Source: Pseudopithomyces maydicus (taxonomy: Eukaryota > Ascomycota > Dothideomycetes > Pleosporales > Didymosphaeriaceae). Taken from it: a DNA stretch of 64,000 nucleotides. Positions 11,586 through 24,103 of the stretch are shown here, piece after piece. The notes beneath the pieces were generated by a model. That model was not told the origin of the DNA. It made no database searches and saw nothing but the letters and a program-made list of their open reading frames with translations. The position numbers and the translations under genes are program-made. The stretch spans positions 3,100,001 to 3,164,000 of the forward strand of contig JANTUC010000001.1 of assembly GCA_026873275.1 (NCBI GenBank). Reading direction: 5' to 3'. Numbering within the stretch: the stretch's first letter is position 1; each line of letters opens with the position of its first letter.

Positions 11586-13113
11586 GATGATTGTGGTCGG
11601 GTAGGTTAATGTGATATGTGTAGCGAGTGAATCAAGAAGCGTAGACACCGGCACAGCCCAATGAGTGTGGCAATGGTCGGAGGCAGATGCTTGCAAAGCA
11701 ACCAGCCTGTAAAACACAAAACGAAGGAGGAACCTGTATAGGAGAGCTTGCTTGCTGACGGATTAACAAGAGATCGAAACACCAGACTTATATATCCATT
11801 TCCTCACAGGCACCTATACAGTGTAGAGCAGGCCCACGGCCCGTCCATCTAGCTTTCGGGTCTATAGTCCAACACACGGAACCATCACACGTCCACCAAA
11901 AGGGTGGTTTACCAGCCATGCTTTCCATAGAAAGCGTATATCGCCGCGCAATCCTAGCTCCTAATCTGGCACGCGTCTGGGTTCGTATCTACGCTGCAAG
12001 TCAAGCGTATCGAAAAGCACGACAGTAGCACAACGTCATCCCGCTACCATGGGGCGCGGTATGACGATCAAATTGTGCCTTACCATGAACGGCAGGTGTT
12101 GACTGGTCAATCTTCGTGTTCTAGCGTGCTTCAGTGCGTAGATTTGGAAGTCCAAGCCAAGTAAACTTTCGCAAACCCAATCACGTTGTTGAGATATCGG
12201 AACGATTAACTTCATATCCAAGTTTGTGTGATACAAACTTCAATAGTTATCCTATGCAACGAATGTGCCGTTGGTTTGCAACGCCAATTGCATCTTCAAG
12301 CCGTTCAGCTAGTGATCGTTTCGATGTGTGTTACACTGGTCGTTGATGCTCGTGTATGCATTCGCCTGATAAGATACGAGGCGATAATGCAAGAAACATA
12401 TCATAGGAAATAGAAGGCTGTACCTTGTTGCAGCTCGGGGGAGCTCGTTTCTTGGTATACACGAGCAAACATCTACTTTGCAACGGTCGTGATGCTATTC
12501 AGAGATCTGAAACATCGTGTTGAGCGCCACACGCGGGAAATACTGAGTAGATGAATTTACACTCATATACATTACAGTGATCTAAAGGTACCTTTTCGTG
12601 TTTCAGGTTGAGTCAACCCGTTTGAGCAGTCCAATAGGTCAATATGCCCAGAGCTGTGTCAGGACTCTTGGCGATGCGGCCTAGAGACACTTGCTGGAAC
12701 AACACGTGGAATCTTGCGATCGACGGCTGCATACATGCAAGTGCATGCCCATGTGGTAAAATCTTGGCCGTCCAACGACTCGCGTCCAATATTGTTTGTA
12801 CCGGCTTTCGTCATTCAGGTTTTTGCCCCCAGCCTCCCTGTTCTATACCATGTGTGTAACCAGCCTCGAATGAACTCAGATATCTTACCATGTAGCCAAA
12901 TCGTAGGATGTTATTGATTCATAATTGACGACGACTTTATTTGGTAGGGAACACAAGTTTAGCGTGCAGGAGCCCGGGTACCTGCGTGTGTATGTGCGTA
13001 CCCGCAATGCATCCGCTGACTGCATCTTCCGACATACCGATGCACCGCGAAAAAAACTTTCGGGGCACGTTACTTGGGACGATAATGAATTTCGAAATCA
13101 GCAAATGACTTGC
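11586..13113. other. intergenic region with a TATA-like element
   Basis: No gene is supported in these 1.5 kb. A minus-strand TATA-like sequence (GGATATATAAG, plus-strand 11787-11797) lies about 205 bases upstream of the repeat-protein start. The rest shows only short open frames without signal peptides or splice-consistent extension. Confidence 0.5.
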
Positions 13114-14552
13114 TTAGAAGAGACCGAATTTCTTTGCTGCGAATCCCCATCCGGACAATAGCGCTGTTGCCCCAGTGAACGTGATGAGGGCGCCATATCC
13201 AGTGCCGTAGGCGAATCCGGCTCTCCACGAACCCGCATGTAGCAACGCTTCTGAGAGCGGGCCACTGCACAAATTCGCGACACCTTTCCCGGCAGATAAA
13301 CAGGCGAATATCATGCCAGAATCCGCACCTCTACGCTTCTCTTTCGTATCTCGCATGATGGCACTCCAAGAGCTGGAGTTGCTCCCTGCGAGCGCTCCAT
13401 AGAGCAAGCAAAAAATATATAGAGGTGCAAGAGATGTTGCAAATCCCCACAGCAAGAACACGGTAAGAGTAGAGCCCAGTGCTGTAATGCCTATGCAGTA
13501 CGTGACGTCGAACCGGTCTACTGCTGCACCCATGCAAAAAGATCCCACGCATGCAGAGCCGTTGAGTAGGATGATTGTGACAGTACTTTCGATACCGCTG
13601 GCCCCCAGCGAGCGCGCAAACGTCGGCAGGTAGATGGCTGGGAGAAAATATCCCAAGCCCTGGAGGATACTGCATGATTGCAGGACAAGAAAATTAGAGC
13701 ACGTCCAGAACGACATGTCAAAGCTTCTTGACTGGATCGACATAGCAATCGGTAGCCGGGGCTTGAAAAAGAACAAGACGGGAAAATTGAGAGCGACGAA
13801 AGACAAGGCGCAGACGCGCAGAGTGGTCCTGAAGCCGTAGCTCTCCAACAGCCACTGTAGAACGACGGGCATGATTGCCCCCGAGAGGCCAAGGCCAGCC
13901 ATAGTGGCACCATATGCAAACCCTCGGCGAAGAACCCACCACTCTTCAATGTAAAAGAGGATAGGTGTCCACGCAAGTCCGCCGCCTATGGCGTACATGA
14001 TGCCCTGGCTGATGATAAGGTGGGTAATATTTGTTGCGAAGGAACCCAGGCCAAGTGACAGGCACATGATGCTGAGCCCGACGGGCGTTGCCCACAGACG
14101 AAGCCTGGGGTAGCACTTTAACAGAACGAACATGGGGATGATCCACATGTACATGATACCCTGAAATGCGGCTACGGTTAGTTACAGCTCATTGGACCTG
14201 CATTGGGGACGCACCATTGCACAAGCGCCCACCACGGCAATATTGGAAGATCCGGCGAAAGGTCCATGCGTACTGTAGTATTCCTGGAAGATGCCGTACG
14301 AGGCTGCGAATCCTGATGGAGTCAGTAGAGTAGATGGCTTCGGACCCAGATTTCAGTACCCCATATTAGGCCCTCCAACATGAAGCAAGCGAACAGCATC
14401 AGCCATGCGTGTTTGCCACCATCTGTCGGCGGCAAGGAAAAGCCTTGATTGATGTCATCTGTAATTTCATCTCGCGGTGTTTCAATCTCTACGGAGCCTT
14501 CCGGCTGCGGATAGCGAGTCAATTCGACTTCGGTGGTGCGTGCCGATGCCAT
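13114..14552 (-). CDS. MFS transporter, monocarboxylate-transporter (MCT/SLC16) like
   Basis: Three exons (14552-14360, 14312-14215, 14160-13114) give 445 residues. A hydrophilic N-terminal tail of about 45 residues precedes a first membrane helix (LMLFACFMLEGLIWG), followed by FAASYGIFQEYYSTHGPFAGSS. That G-FQ-YY pattern and the GGLAWTPI...EEWWVLRRGFA block are typical of fungal MCT-like carriers. About eleven or twelve membrane helices are visible. These proteins sit in the plasma or vacuolar membrane and move carboxylates or other small molecules; the fungal substrates are mostly unknown (some act in riboflavin uptake). Divergent from ORC4, with a 407-base shared upstream region. Confidence 0.85.
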
Positions 14553-14959
14553 TGGAATGGGAGATCAATCGGAGGGAAAGATTGCGGCAGGGTCCTTAGA
14601 GCCTGGCTGTCGGCATGTCGCGTCCTTTATGCACATGTATGTTCCCGCCCTCGCCCTCACCTTCGTAGTCGTCAAGCAAAGGGCGCGCCGATGCCCCACT
14701 AAAACTGTTGGAGCGTGCGGGGAAATGCGGAAAGCAGCGGGAGGATGAAATGGTCGAAGGGTGCTGTGGCTTGACGCATGCTGAATCAGCAAACAAGTGG
14801 CTGTGCCTTCGAAAGGCGCCAACGCGACGACGCGAATTTGGTGAGTAGACGCGCTCGGAGTTCACCATCAGCTCCAATTGCACTTGTGTTTATGCTACCA
14901 TGTTCTAGTCGCCCCCGCTTACCCCGGTAGCCGTTTTTCTTCACGCCCCAGCCTCGGCC
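14553..14959. promoter_or_regulatory. shared upstream region of the MCT-like gene and ORC4
   Basis: The two genes start on opposite strands 407 bases apart. No clear TATA box or known operator is seen. Confidence 0.4.
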
Positions 14960-17252
14960 ATGGACGAATCCCCGCGAGCCTCCAAAAGGAGGAAGCTCGA
15001 AGCACCCTCGAGTGTGCGCAAATCCACGAGAACTACTCGCACTACCTACAAAGCGGACGGTTCGCCAAAGGACATCGTGAAAGAGGATGCCGACGTGTGG
15101 GATGATATAGAGGGAGCCCTGGGGGACAGTCCGACGAAGCATTTGCCGTCTGCCAAAAAGCGATCGACCCGGAAAACACATGCGAATGGAAGCGCCAGCA
15201 CCGACGGTACACCGAAAGCACCATCAGGCAGGACAATTGCAAGCCTCTCCGCTCTGAAGCCACCCACTACCGCCCCTTCGAAGGCAGCCGAGGAGGATAC
15301 TGAAGGGCAAGACGACGGGGAAGTTGCAACACCATCGCGACGTGCATCCAAGCGCACACCACTCGCTTCAACCCGAAAACCGAGAATCAACAAAGTCACA
15401 GACCATGTCGGTAGCCCTATCAAACCGAGCTCGCTTCGAAAACCGCGTAGTCGAGCACAAGTAGAAGTGGTATTGGATGCAGAGGAAACCCTTGTGCTGG
15501 CGACACCATCGTCACGAAGAAAACGACAGCCACGCTTCCGAGACGACGAGACAATTCCAGAGACCGACGAAGAGCCAGCGGCCCGGCAATCAAGCGCCTC
15601 CAAGCAGCCGAGCGCCCGTCGACAAGCAAACCGAGCCGACAACACAAAGCCTCAAAGTGAGACCTGGGCAAATGCTGGCGAGAAGTATGGAAGCCCGATT
15701 CCCGAAGAATCAGACGATGACGCAATGAGTGTGGACGGCAATAGCATATTGGGAAGCGTGCTAGACCCCACCGAACCCAGTCCTTTCAACAAGCCCTCTT
15801 CGGCTCAGAAAGAAAAGCCTGACATACCCCCTCTTCTTACCTTCATCGAACCTGGACACGAGCTTGATCTCCTCAAGACAATTGTTCTGGACCGCATCTC
15901 TGGCAAACGGCCTGTACCTGTGGTTGGACTAGATGATGCGTACAAGTCCGTTCATCAGCTCGTAGAACACACGGTTACTGCTGGAGAAGGTAACTCGATG
16001 CTTCTGATTGGAGCACGTGGGAGCGGAAAGACGGCTCTGGTGAATAAGGTGCTCGCCGAAGTATCGAAAGATAACGGCCATGAATACCACGTAGTCCGCC
16101 TCAATGGGTTTGTGCATACGGACGATAAAATTGCCCTACGTGAAATCTGGCGTCAACTGGGCAAGGAGATGGAACTGGAGGAAGAGGGTGGAGGCGTGGG
16201 CAAAAACTACGCTGACACTTTGACAACGTTGCTCGCACTATTGTCCCACCCTTCTGAACACACGGGAGAATATACGGACCAGGTTGCTAAAGCCGTGATA
16301 TTTATCATGGACGAGTTCGATTTATTTGCTCAACACCCTCGTCAAACGTTACTATATAATCTCTTCGACATTGCACAATCGCGCAAAGCTCCAATTGCTG
16401 TGTTAGGCTTGACAACGCGCATCGACGTAGCCAACAGTTTGGAGAAGCGTGTAAAGAGTCGCTTTAGCCATCGCTACGCGCACTTATCTCTGGCAAAGAC
16501 GTTCACCGCTTTTCAGGAGATCTGTAAAGCCAATCTGCTCGTCCAGCCCGACTCTCTCACTATCGAAGAGCGGGGAATCCTCGAATCAGCCACCAAAAAA
16601 TCTCGCAAGACGACAACGTCTGCCTCCACCGTCCTCTCTCAGTGGAACTCTAGTATCGACGTAAGTGCTTTATTTTTTCTTCAAATCCTCCTTTTACTGA
16701 CACCCCTAGACCCTCTTCCTCTCCAAATCCTTCCTTACCACGCACTTGGCCCCTCTCTTCTACCGCTCTAAATCAATTCCTACCACCCTCACCACATTCC
16801 TTCTACCAACTGCATCACTCACCAACTCTCTCGCTCCGTCCTCTGCCCTCACACCTCCGGACGCCAAACTCGCACTCATCCCGCACCTCTCCACTCTCTC
16901 CCTCTCGCTCCTCATCGCAGCGTGCAGACTCGACATCATCCACGACAGCGACACCTGCAACTTCAATATGGCGTACGACGAGTACGTGACGTTGGCGTCC
17001 AGGGCGCGGATTCAGAGTGCAGCGGGCGGGAACAGCGCGAGTGGGGCCATCAGTAAGGTGTGGACGAAGGAGGTCGCACGACGGGAATGGGAGGCGCTTG
17101 TGGCGTTGGGGCTTATTATACCTGCGTTGCTGGGCGGGGGCGTAGGGTCATTTGGGATGGTGAGGTGTGATGTTAGTCTCGAGGAGGTTGGCGGCGTGCT
17201 GAGAGGGTGCAAGGGAGAGAAGGCGTTGGAGAGGTGGTGTCGGCAGATCTAG
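14960..17252 (+). CDS. ORC4: origin recognition complex subunit 4
   Basis: Exons 14960-16660 and 16710-17252 (49-base intron, phase 0) give 747 residues. The first ~300 residues are a basic, disordered tail rich in Lys/Arg/Ser, probably for DNA binding and regulation. Then follow an AAA+ core with Walker A GARGSGKT near residue 350, Walker B VIFIMDEFDLF near residue 450, and a sensor-like LGLTTRIDVANSLEKRVKSRF segment. A C-terminal winged-helix region follows, spanning exon 2. ORC4 is one of the ATPase-type subunits of the six-subunit complex that marks replication origins and loads the MCM helicase. Size and domain order match fungal ORC4. Confidence 0.93.
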
Positions 17253-17950
17253 TTCGGGATATGATGTGTGACATTGCAGAGTAACTCATAGAAGTCTCGA
17301 AGCGATCGTAGATACCAACATTAGCAATACTACTATTCATAAGTGGGGGTTTACCATGTCCTCAGGCCATTTTCCCTAATTCCACTTGTGTATTATTTAC
17401 AAAAAAGACTCTGTTCCTATTCCTTTACAAAATCGCTTAGACAAAGTAATATATAGATATTCTCAAATTCACAATTTGAACTGGGAGTCAACCATAGCCT
17501 CCTCCGAGGATCACAAAAGGCCCCCCGCCATAATTTTGACGCGGGACATATCTGTGGGGTGATCCGCTTTTCTTCCAAGAACCCCCAAGCCTGCACGTGT
17601 TCGGAAACACAGAGTCACAGTGGCGGCTGCGCGGTGCCTACGCGGTGCCAAGTGCACCGCATCTTGGAGTCTCTTGGCTGCAGTCTTGCCAATGGAAAAT
17701 GCATGCGAACGATAATATCGGTCTGGCACACGTGTAACGCTGTCTAACCGCTTTCTTCCCGGTCAAGATCGTGTGTTTACACCTGCTTAATGGGGTTGTG
17801 GGTACAGGGTGCAATCTTAAGAGATACCAGCTCGTGTATATATATGTGGATGGAAATGCATATCCATGGGTCAGTGGGAAACTTGCGTCTCGTCTCACGT
17901 TTGTGATCTCGATCCTTTTTCCTGGTCCTTGAGATTGGTCAATCGTCAAG
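17253..17950. other. intergenic region with TATA-like element before the phosphatase
   Basis: No gene is seen. A GTATATATATG element at 17835-17845 lies about 105 bases upstream of the alkaline phosphatase start codon. Confidence 0.5.
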
Positions 17951-19527
17951 ATGCAGTACTCTATCAAGCTTCTGGCAGCAGGCCTTGTCGCCCAGACGGG
18001 CTTCACTTGGGCGGCACCGCAGGCTAGGAATTTCATCTACATCGTGCCGGATGGATATGGTCAGGCGTCTCAGACGATGGCGCGCGATTATGCATCTCTT
18101 CAACGGACAGGGTCCAATGCGAGTGCGCCGATTGTTGAAGCTCTTGCTGGCGACAGACTGGTACGTACGCAGACCACACCTGGGAAACCAATATCACCAT
18201 TTTTCACGTACATATATTTTTAACGAAAATAACCAAAGATTTAGGTCCTCGGAACTGTTCGCACGCACTCTAGCGACAGCCTAGTCACCGATTCCGCCGC
18301 CTCAGGCACCGCCTACGCCTGCGGTCACAAGACCTACAACGACGCCATCAGCGTCCTCCCCTCTGGCGAGCCCGTAGCATCCGTTCTCGAAAGCGCAAAG
18401 CTCGCAGGCTTCAAGACCGCCCTCGTGGTCACTTCTACCATTAACCATGCGACGCCCGCCGTCTACTCAGCGCACGTCGCAGACCGCGACTCCTACGAGG
18501 CCATCGCCTCCCAGCAAATAGGTTACAACCACCCGTTCGGCCCCGTCGTCGACATACTGCTCGGCGGTGGGCGTTGCTATTTTAAGCCCATGTCGGACCC
18601 GACTTCGTGCCGTAGCGATGCGTTGGATCTGTTCGGTTTCGCGGAAGAGAAAGGGTACCACGTGATGCAGGATCGAGCAGCATTCGATGATTTCACGGGT
18701 GGTTATGGAGCGGCACGGATCCCTTATATTGGTCTTTTCAATGACGATCAGATGATGTACGAGATTGATCGATCAAAGGTGCCCAAGGAGGAACCATCAC
18801 TCCTGGAGATGTCCAAGGCGGCGCTCAAGAGCTTAAATGCTGCGACCTCGAACTCAACAAAGGGGTACTTCATCATGATCGAGGCCTCGCGAATTGATCA
18901 CGCAGGCCACGCGAACGACGCCGCAGCCCACGTGCACGACACCCTCATGTACAACGACGTCCTAGCCTACGCCCAGGAATGGATCGACGAGCACCCCGAT
19001 ACCCTTCTCATGAGTGCCGCAGACCACGAATGCGGTGGTCTTACTACCAACGGATTCGATCCCACACCCTCTTCTCCGTCGAGCACTCCTTCGAGTACCT
19101 CGAAGACCTATGGACCCAATTCAACGGCACAGACCGCCGCGCCTACTTCGAATCCACCATTCTCCCCGCCGCCGGACTTGCAGGAACCTCCCAAAAGGAC
19201 ATCGACGCAATGCTTTCAGCAAGCAGCCCCTGGACGCAGATGAAGAGCCTGATCGCGAAGAAGGCGGGCGTGAATTGGTCGACGGGCGGGCACACGGCGA
19301 CGGATGTGAATCTGCACGGGTATGCGGCGGGAGAGAAGCTGTGGAGGGAGTTCAAGGGGGATATGGCGGGGAACCATGATAATACGAGGTTGCCGAGGTA
19401 TATTGAGGAGGTGCTGGGGTTGGATTTGGATGGGACGACGGGGAAGCTGAGGGCGGTGAATGGGAGTTGGATTGCGGGGAGTGGAGTGGCGAGGAGGAGG
19501 GTGGGAGGGAAGAGGCATTCGCATTAA
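17951..19527 (+). CDS. secreted alkaline phosphatase; one apparent frameshift
   Basis: Exon 1 17951-18160 begins with a signal peptide (about 21 residues ending TWA); exon 2 runs 18245-19527. Adding one C to the CCC at 19061-19063 joins the two halves and gives 497 residues. Motifs: the first metal site in YIVPDGYG near residue 35, the phosphoserine nucleophile in DSAASGTA near residue 87, EASRIDHAGHAND, SAADHECGG, and the C-terminal GGHTATDV that supplies another metal-ligand His. This is the complete alkaline phosphatase set (two Zn and one Mg site). It hydrolyses phosphate monoesters outside the cell or in the vacuole. As printed the frame would end early at about 19243 and lose the last His ligand; both sides of the break are well conserved. 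Confidence 0.87.
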
Positions 19528-19738
19528 GGGGGTTGGCGGATGAATGATGGCTTTATGACCGATTAGTATTAACTGTCCACTAAAATGCTCGCGAGCGTAG
19601 TAGGAATTGTAAAAATTAATATTTACCAAAACAAAAGATGGAGCTTCGTGCATCCAAATATGCACATATCTGCCCTTCTACCTGCTACCAAAACAACCAC
19701 AAAATGCACATCAACAATTCAACCCCTCTACTTCCCGC

Positions 19739-21671
19739 CTAGTCATCGTCATCATCCCCCTCTCTCTCCCCCCACACCCCAGCCTCCTGCGCAATAGCAT
19801 CCAAATCCAGCATCTCCACCCTCCCCCATCTTCATCTTCGTCATCGCTCTGCTCCGCCACCTCGCGGCTAGCCTCACCCCACGGCGCATCCTCCATTTCA
19901 TCGCGCGGTAGCTCCGGTGTAGAAGGTACATAATCGTCCATCAGATTCTGCGGCAGACCGAGCGGCGTGGGGCGTTGAGCCGAGAAGGGCGGAGGCGAAA
20001 GGGGCATGAGTGTAATTTCGGGGCGGGAAGATCCCTGTGGGGGAGGAGAGTCAGGGCGAGAGGGGGTTGGTCGTCGGCCCAGGGTGATTTGGGTAGGGAG
20101 AGAGAAGGGGAAGGTGGTGGTGAGGGTGTTTTCTGGGGGGCGGGTTCGGGGGGTGGGTTTGAAGATGGGACGGTCGTGGTGGGGGTTGTCGAAGGCTCGT
20201 GGCTTGGAACCGGACCGTTGAAGCGAGGTTGGGAGGGAGGCGGGCTTTGTCGGTGTGGTTCCGGTTCTGGCTGTGGTTGTGGTTGCGGCCGTGATTGGAG
20301 CTGTGGCTGTGTCCGCGTCTGAGACATGGGGGGTTGAATTGCTGATTGCTCCATGGGAGCAAAGGGAGAATAGGAGAATAATGTGGAGCCGAGACCCATG
20401 CTATATCTATTGACTGTGTTTATCAGTCCTGGTCGCTCATCTTTGGCCTCCTCAACTCCTGGGTTGGATGGTAGCGAGACCGAGTGGGAATGTGCCGGTT
20501 TAGAAGGCACTTTCTGTTGGAGAACGGGACTAGGCGGTTTGGTGATGATCGTGTCTGGAAGCTGGCCCTGACAAATCTCACAATTCGAAAGTTCAGGGTG
20601 GTTCAGAAATGTGCAGGCTGGACATTGCTTTTTCTGAACGGGTGATGGTGAACGCGCACCAGAGGTAGCATTATGAGTCTCTACCTGTGGCGGAAGTGCT
20701 TGCGGAGGGGTCGTATCTTGCGAGCCGGGCAGATTATACCCTGGCGTGTATCGCTGCGGGACCTTGGATCCGGGGAGTCGCCGCGGAGTTGATATGTTCG
20801 GATTCGATGGCCGTCTCTTCGTGCTTTGCTGTTTTGTGGCTCCCAGCGTAGGGTCAAGTAGCACTGCGACTTGTACGTCCCTTGTTGTTCCACACTTCAA
20901 GCATTGACACTGCCTCACTACGGTCTTCATCACCGTACTCTCCACTTCGCCTGGAGAGTCAAGTCGTATCTCAAACCTTTCTGGTTTCCCAAACCCTTTA
21001 ACTTCTTTCTTACTAGCTGTGTGTGTAAAACCAACACCACTAGACACAATGCGCCGAATGGGCTCTATCGGCCCAGCTACAATGTGCTCCGCATACGGAA
21101 CCAGCATATACACACCGGCGTTCTGAATCCTTTGTTCAATATCAGGCCTAAGGACGTAGTTGTCTACCGCAGACAGTGATCGGAAGTACTTGAAGAACAT
21201 GTCGCCGTACCACCGCCGTACCTCCACGCCCTGCTGCAACAACTCTTTCGGAAGATTAGCCGGTGCTGGACTCGGCCACAGTGCATCGATTAAGTGCTTC
21301 TCTTTCAGAGCCTTGCAAATCATCAAGTCCTTCCTCCCTACTTCACAGAGCTTTTTCTCCAGGCGCTCGTGCTTTTGATACTTGGCGTAGCGCACGACGA
21401 TGCCTCGTACGAAGGCGGCGTCTAACTTCCACTTCCGGATACAGTAGTCCAGCGATTGCAGGTCAGCCTGAGTTTGGGGGCTGGCCGGGTGCCATGCTGT
21501 GGGGAAGAGCTCATTGCCCATCGAGTTCCAGCGCTGCGGCTGCCTAGGTACCGCATCGGCTGTTGACGTGAAAAGCCAGCGGATAGGTGCATATTCCGCC
21601 TTGAAGTAATTGTAAATGAAGTCCAGAAAATCCGGCTCACCAAGTGGGAGCGGGCCGCGGGGAATATCCAT
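19739..21671 (-). CDS. zinc-finger protein with RanBP2/NZF finger; two apparent frameshifts
   Basis: A single exon; with one base added at each of two runs (20062-20066 and 19823-19827) it encodes 644 residues. The N-terminal ~270 residues look folded and end in a CxCxxC cluster (QCQCLKCG). After a Ser/Pro-rich linker comes a RanBP2-type finger CPACTFLNHPELSNCEIC (Cys-x2-Cys-x10-Cys-x2-Cys) with the Thr-Phe pair that binds ubiquitin in NZF fingers. Then follow a long Pro/Gln-rich disordered stretch and an acidic C terminus ending in poly-Asp. I do not recognise a named function; ubiquitin binding is inferred from the finger only. Without the two corrections the protein would end in a garbled tail around 19941. 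Confidence 0.75.
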
Positions 21672-22232
21672 CTCTTGAATCGTCCTCTATGTGAGTTGCG
21701 CAACGGCCTGAGTTGGGGTGCAAGAGTAACGCTTATGTAGTTGGGTGCGGGGAGTTCTGGCAAAAAATTCCAAGGTTTAAAACCTGGCGACTGCCGTGGT
21801 TGAAAAAATCGCTGCTGCCTAGGGCAGTGTAGAGTTTATGTGTGCAAGGCGCTGATGCCGCTCATCCAGTTGTTGCGCCACCATGTGATGTGCGTGAATC
21901 CAACGCGTGGTCCAATAGCAGGAACCATGTTCGGCAACGTCATCGTGGTGGCGCTGCATGCGCCACACCGCCCTCACATTCCCACTGAACGAGTATATAA
22001 TCTAATTTCAATAATAGTTTGACTTATGATATTGGCATTTTCTAGTCGCGATTTTTCTCTATGTACATTCCCAGTTCAAAATCAGATAAACCCAACGCCG
22101 TCGCCATGCTCATGCCGATAATGTACACTCGCACTGCTATGCAAGAACGATGAGGTCTAGAACCGCCCGGTTCTAGACGGGTATCAAGCAGAATGTACAC
22201 CGCATCAACTCCCCAAATCAACCAGCAGCATT
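21672..22232. other. intergenic region containing a perfect hairpin
   Basis: Upstream of the zinc-finger gene and downstream of the mannosidase gene (the two genes are minus strand). It holds the palindrome listed separately; no gene is seen. Confidence 0.5.
22155..22178. repeat. perfect 11-bp inverted repeat with 2-bp loop
   Basis: GTCTAGAACCG is followed by CC and then by its exact reverse complement. It lies 55 bases past the stop of the mannosidase gene, so it may form a 3' UTR hairpin or be a palindromic binding site. Fungal genes do not use hairpin terminators in the bacterial sense. Confidence 0.6.
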
Positions 22233-24103
22233 CTACAACCGTGTGCCAGTCTTGTGAGGGACCGGCCTGCGGAAGGGATGTGCCTCAGTGTTAAAAACCC
22301 ACTCGTCCAAACTGATCATATCGGGTGGGCTAAAAATCAGATAAAAGTACTTCAGCGTCTCTCCGAACCAGAAGCTTTCCATCTTATTCTCCGGCTCGTC
22401 CGGCGGGTTGGCAGTGATATCGACAACTTGGCCATTGGCGAAAGGCGTCTTGGTAGCACGCACGATCGAGGTAAACATGTCCCATGCATGATCGAGATAC
22501 TCTTCGTGGCCTGTGATGCGGTACATGATCATTACCGATTCGATGGCCTCGGGGCGCAGGAGATAACGCTTGTCGCGGAGTGAGGTAAAGCCGGGGGAAG
22601 CTTTTCTTTCTTGACAGCCGCCTCAAAGTCGGAGCTAGTTTGACCATAGCTGTGGCGGAGCACTTCCTCTTCCCAGAAAGTTGCGTTCCAAGGGCAATTT
22701 GTGCGAGATGCACACGGGGCGACGTCAAAAATCTCAGGCATGATGCCACTGGGCATGGCGTGGTACGCGTAGATACAGCCTTCGGTGAGCTTGGCGCCCA
22801 ATTCGACGTGGTATTCGTTAGGCATAAGACGTCCAGCGAGCGCGAACATGCCGCCGATGAAGCAAGTCAAGTGCTGCATCTCTGCCTCAAGCTTGATCTC
22901 ATCACCTGTGATGGATACGTCGCCGCTGAAGAGGAGATCCTTGCCAGGCTCTGTATCAGGAAGCATGGGTCGGAAAAGCATGTGCTTATCAATCATTGCA
23001 CTAGAGTCTCTCCATAACTTTTCATATTGAGGCTCGAGACCGCCGAGAAGAGCATGCATTTTGGGGAAATACTCGTAAGAGCTATCTGCCATTGCGCCAA
23101 CCGTGAAAGTTGTGCCGACAATTTTTTCCCTGTACGCATTGATCCAGATCGGAAACAATCCCGGTATATTTGTTTCGTTCTGGTGACGGTCCAGAAAGTT
23201 GGTGACCTTGGCAACGACATCGTAGTATTTGTTCTCCTGTGTGACTTGAGCCAAGCGCGTGAACTCCATGGTGAGCGATCCGAAGGCGGCAAAACAGATG
23301 CTGCTATCCGCATTGAAGCCGCCTTTGCTCTTCGCATTCTCGAGCATGAGTCTATCCAGAGGAAAATTGTTGGGTGCGGTATCGAATGCGCGGTACAGCA
23401 TCTCGCCTAGTTGTATAGCCTTGGTTAGCAGCACTTTCTCGTGGCTCAGATCATATGCAGACAAAAGGCCGCCCAGATATCGGATGGTGGTTTCGAACAC
23501 ACTAATGGTAACCGACTCGGACACGCCAAAGTCAATCGCTGCCACGGCTTCTACAGCCTCGTAGAACTCATCCTTCAGACCCATGATCCAAAGCGTGTCC
23601 AAAGCGTCCACGAGCGTTGCGCCCCAGCCACCAAAAGACTCGACGCCTTTGCCTTTTATCGGGTCAAGTTCATCCTGACCCCATGCAAAGGTCCGGTAGT
23701 TCTCCCAGCTGCGCTGGAACTCCTCCCGCACAGCGACTCGTCGCGCCTCTCTCTTTGTCTTCAGAGAGTGTGTCTCTTGTGGGAAGTCGTGCTGGACTTT
23801 GGGCAAGATCTTCGGGGAGCCTGCAGGCAGTTTGATATGGTCTTTGATTCGGTATTCGAAGGGGGCGGTCCGCCAGTCGTATGTGTCTCCGGCGACGAAG
23901 CCGCCGGTATTTGCGCGGTCGTTCATGTACGCCTCGTGCATATAAAAGGGAACGCCGAACGGGTCACCGGGCCCATTGAAGACATATACGATGGCGAAAA
24001 CGAAGGCGACGACGAAGGCGTACGAGAGGTTCCGTTTATGTCGACGCGACAAGGGCTGGTTCGCAAGCGTCCGGCGCGGCATCTTTATTCTGGGGCGCAT
24101 CAT
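22233..24103 (-). CDS. class I alpha-1,2-mannosidase (GH47); one apparent frameshift
   Basis: Type II membrane protein: a short basic cytosolic tail, a membrane anchor (LSYAFVVAFVFAIVYVF, about residues 26-42), then the GH47 catalytic domain. Conserved pieces include EFQRSWENYRTFAWGQDEL, SFGGWGATLVDALDTLWIMG, LGGLLSAYDLS and, after the break, RPEAIESVMIMYRITG with the catalytic Glu. One C must be added at 22593-22597 (C5 on the coding strand) to read KLPPGFTSLRDKRY and reach the true end at 22233, giving about 623 residues. The final EWVFNTEAHP segment contains the NTEAH Thr that ligates calcium. It trims Man9GlcNAc2 in the ER/Golgi. As printed, the frame terminates at 22532 and would lose essential residues. 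Confidence 0.9.
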
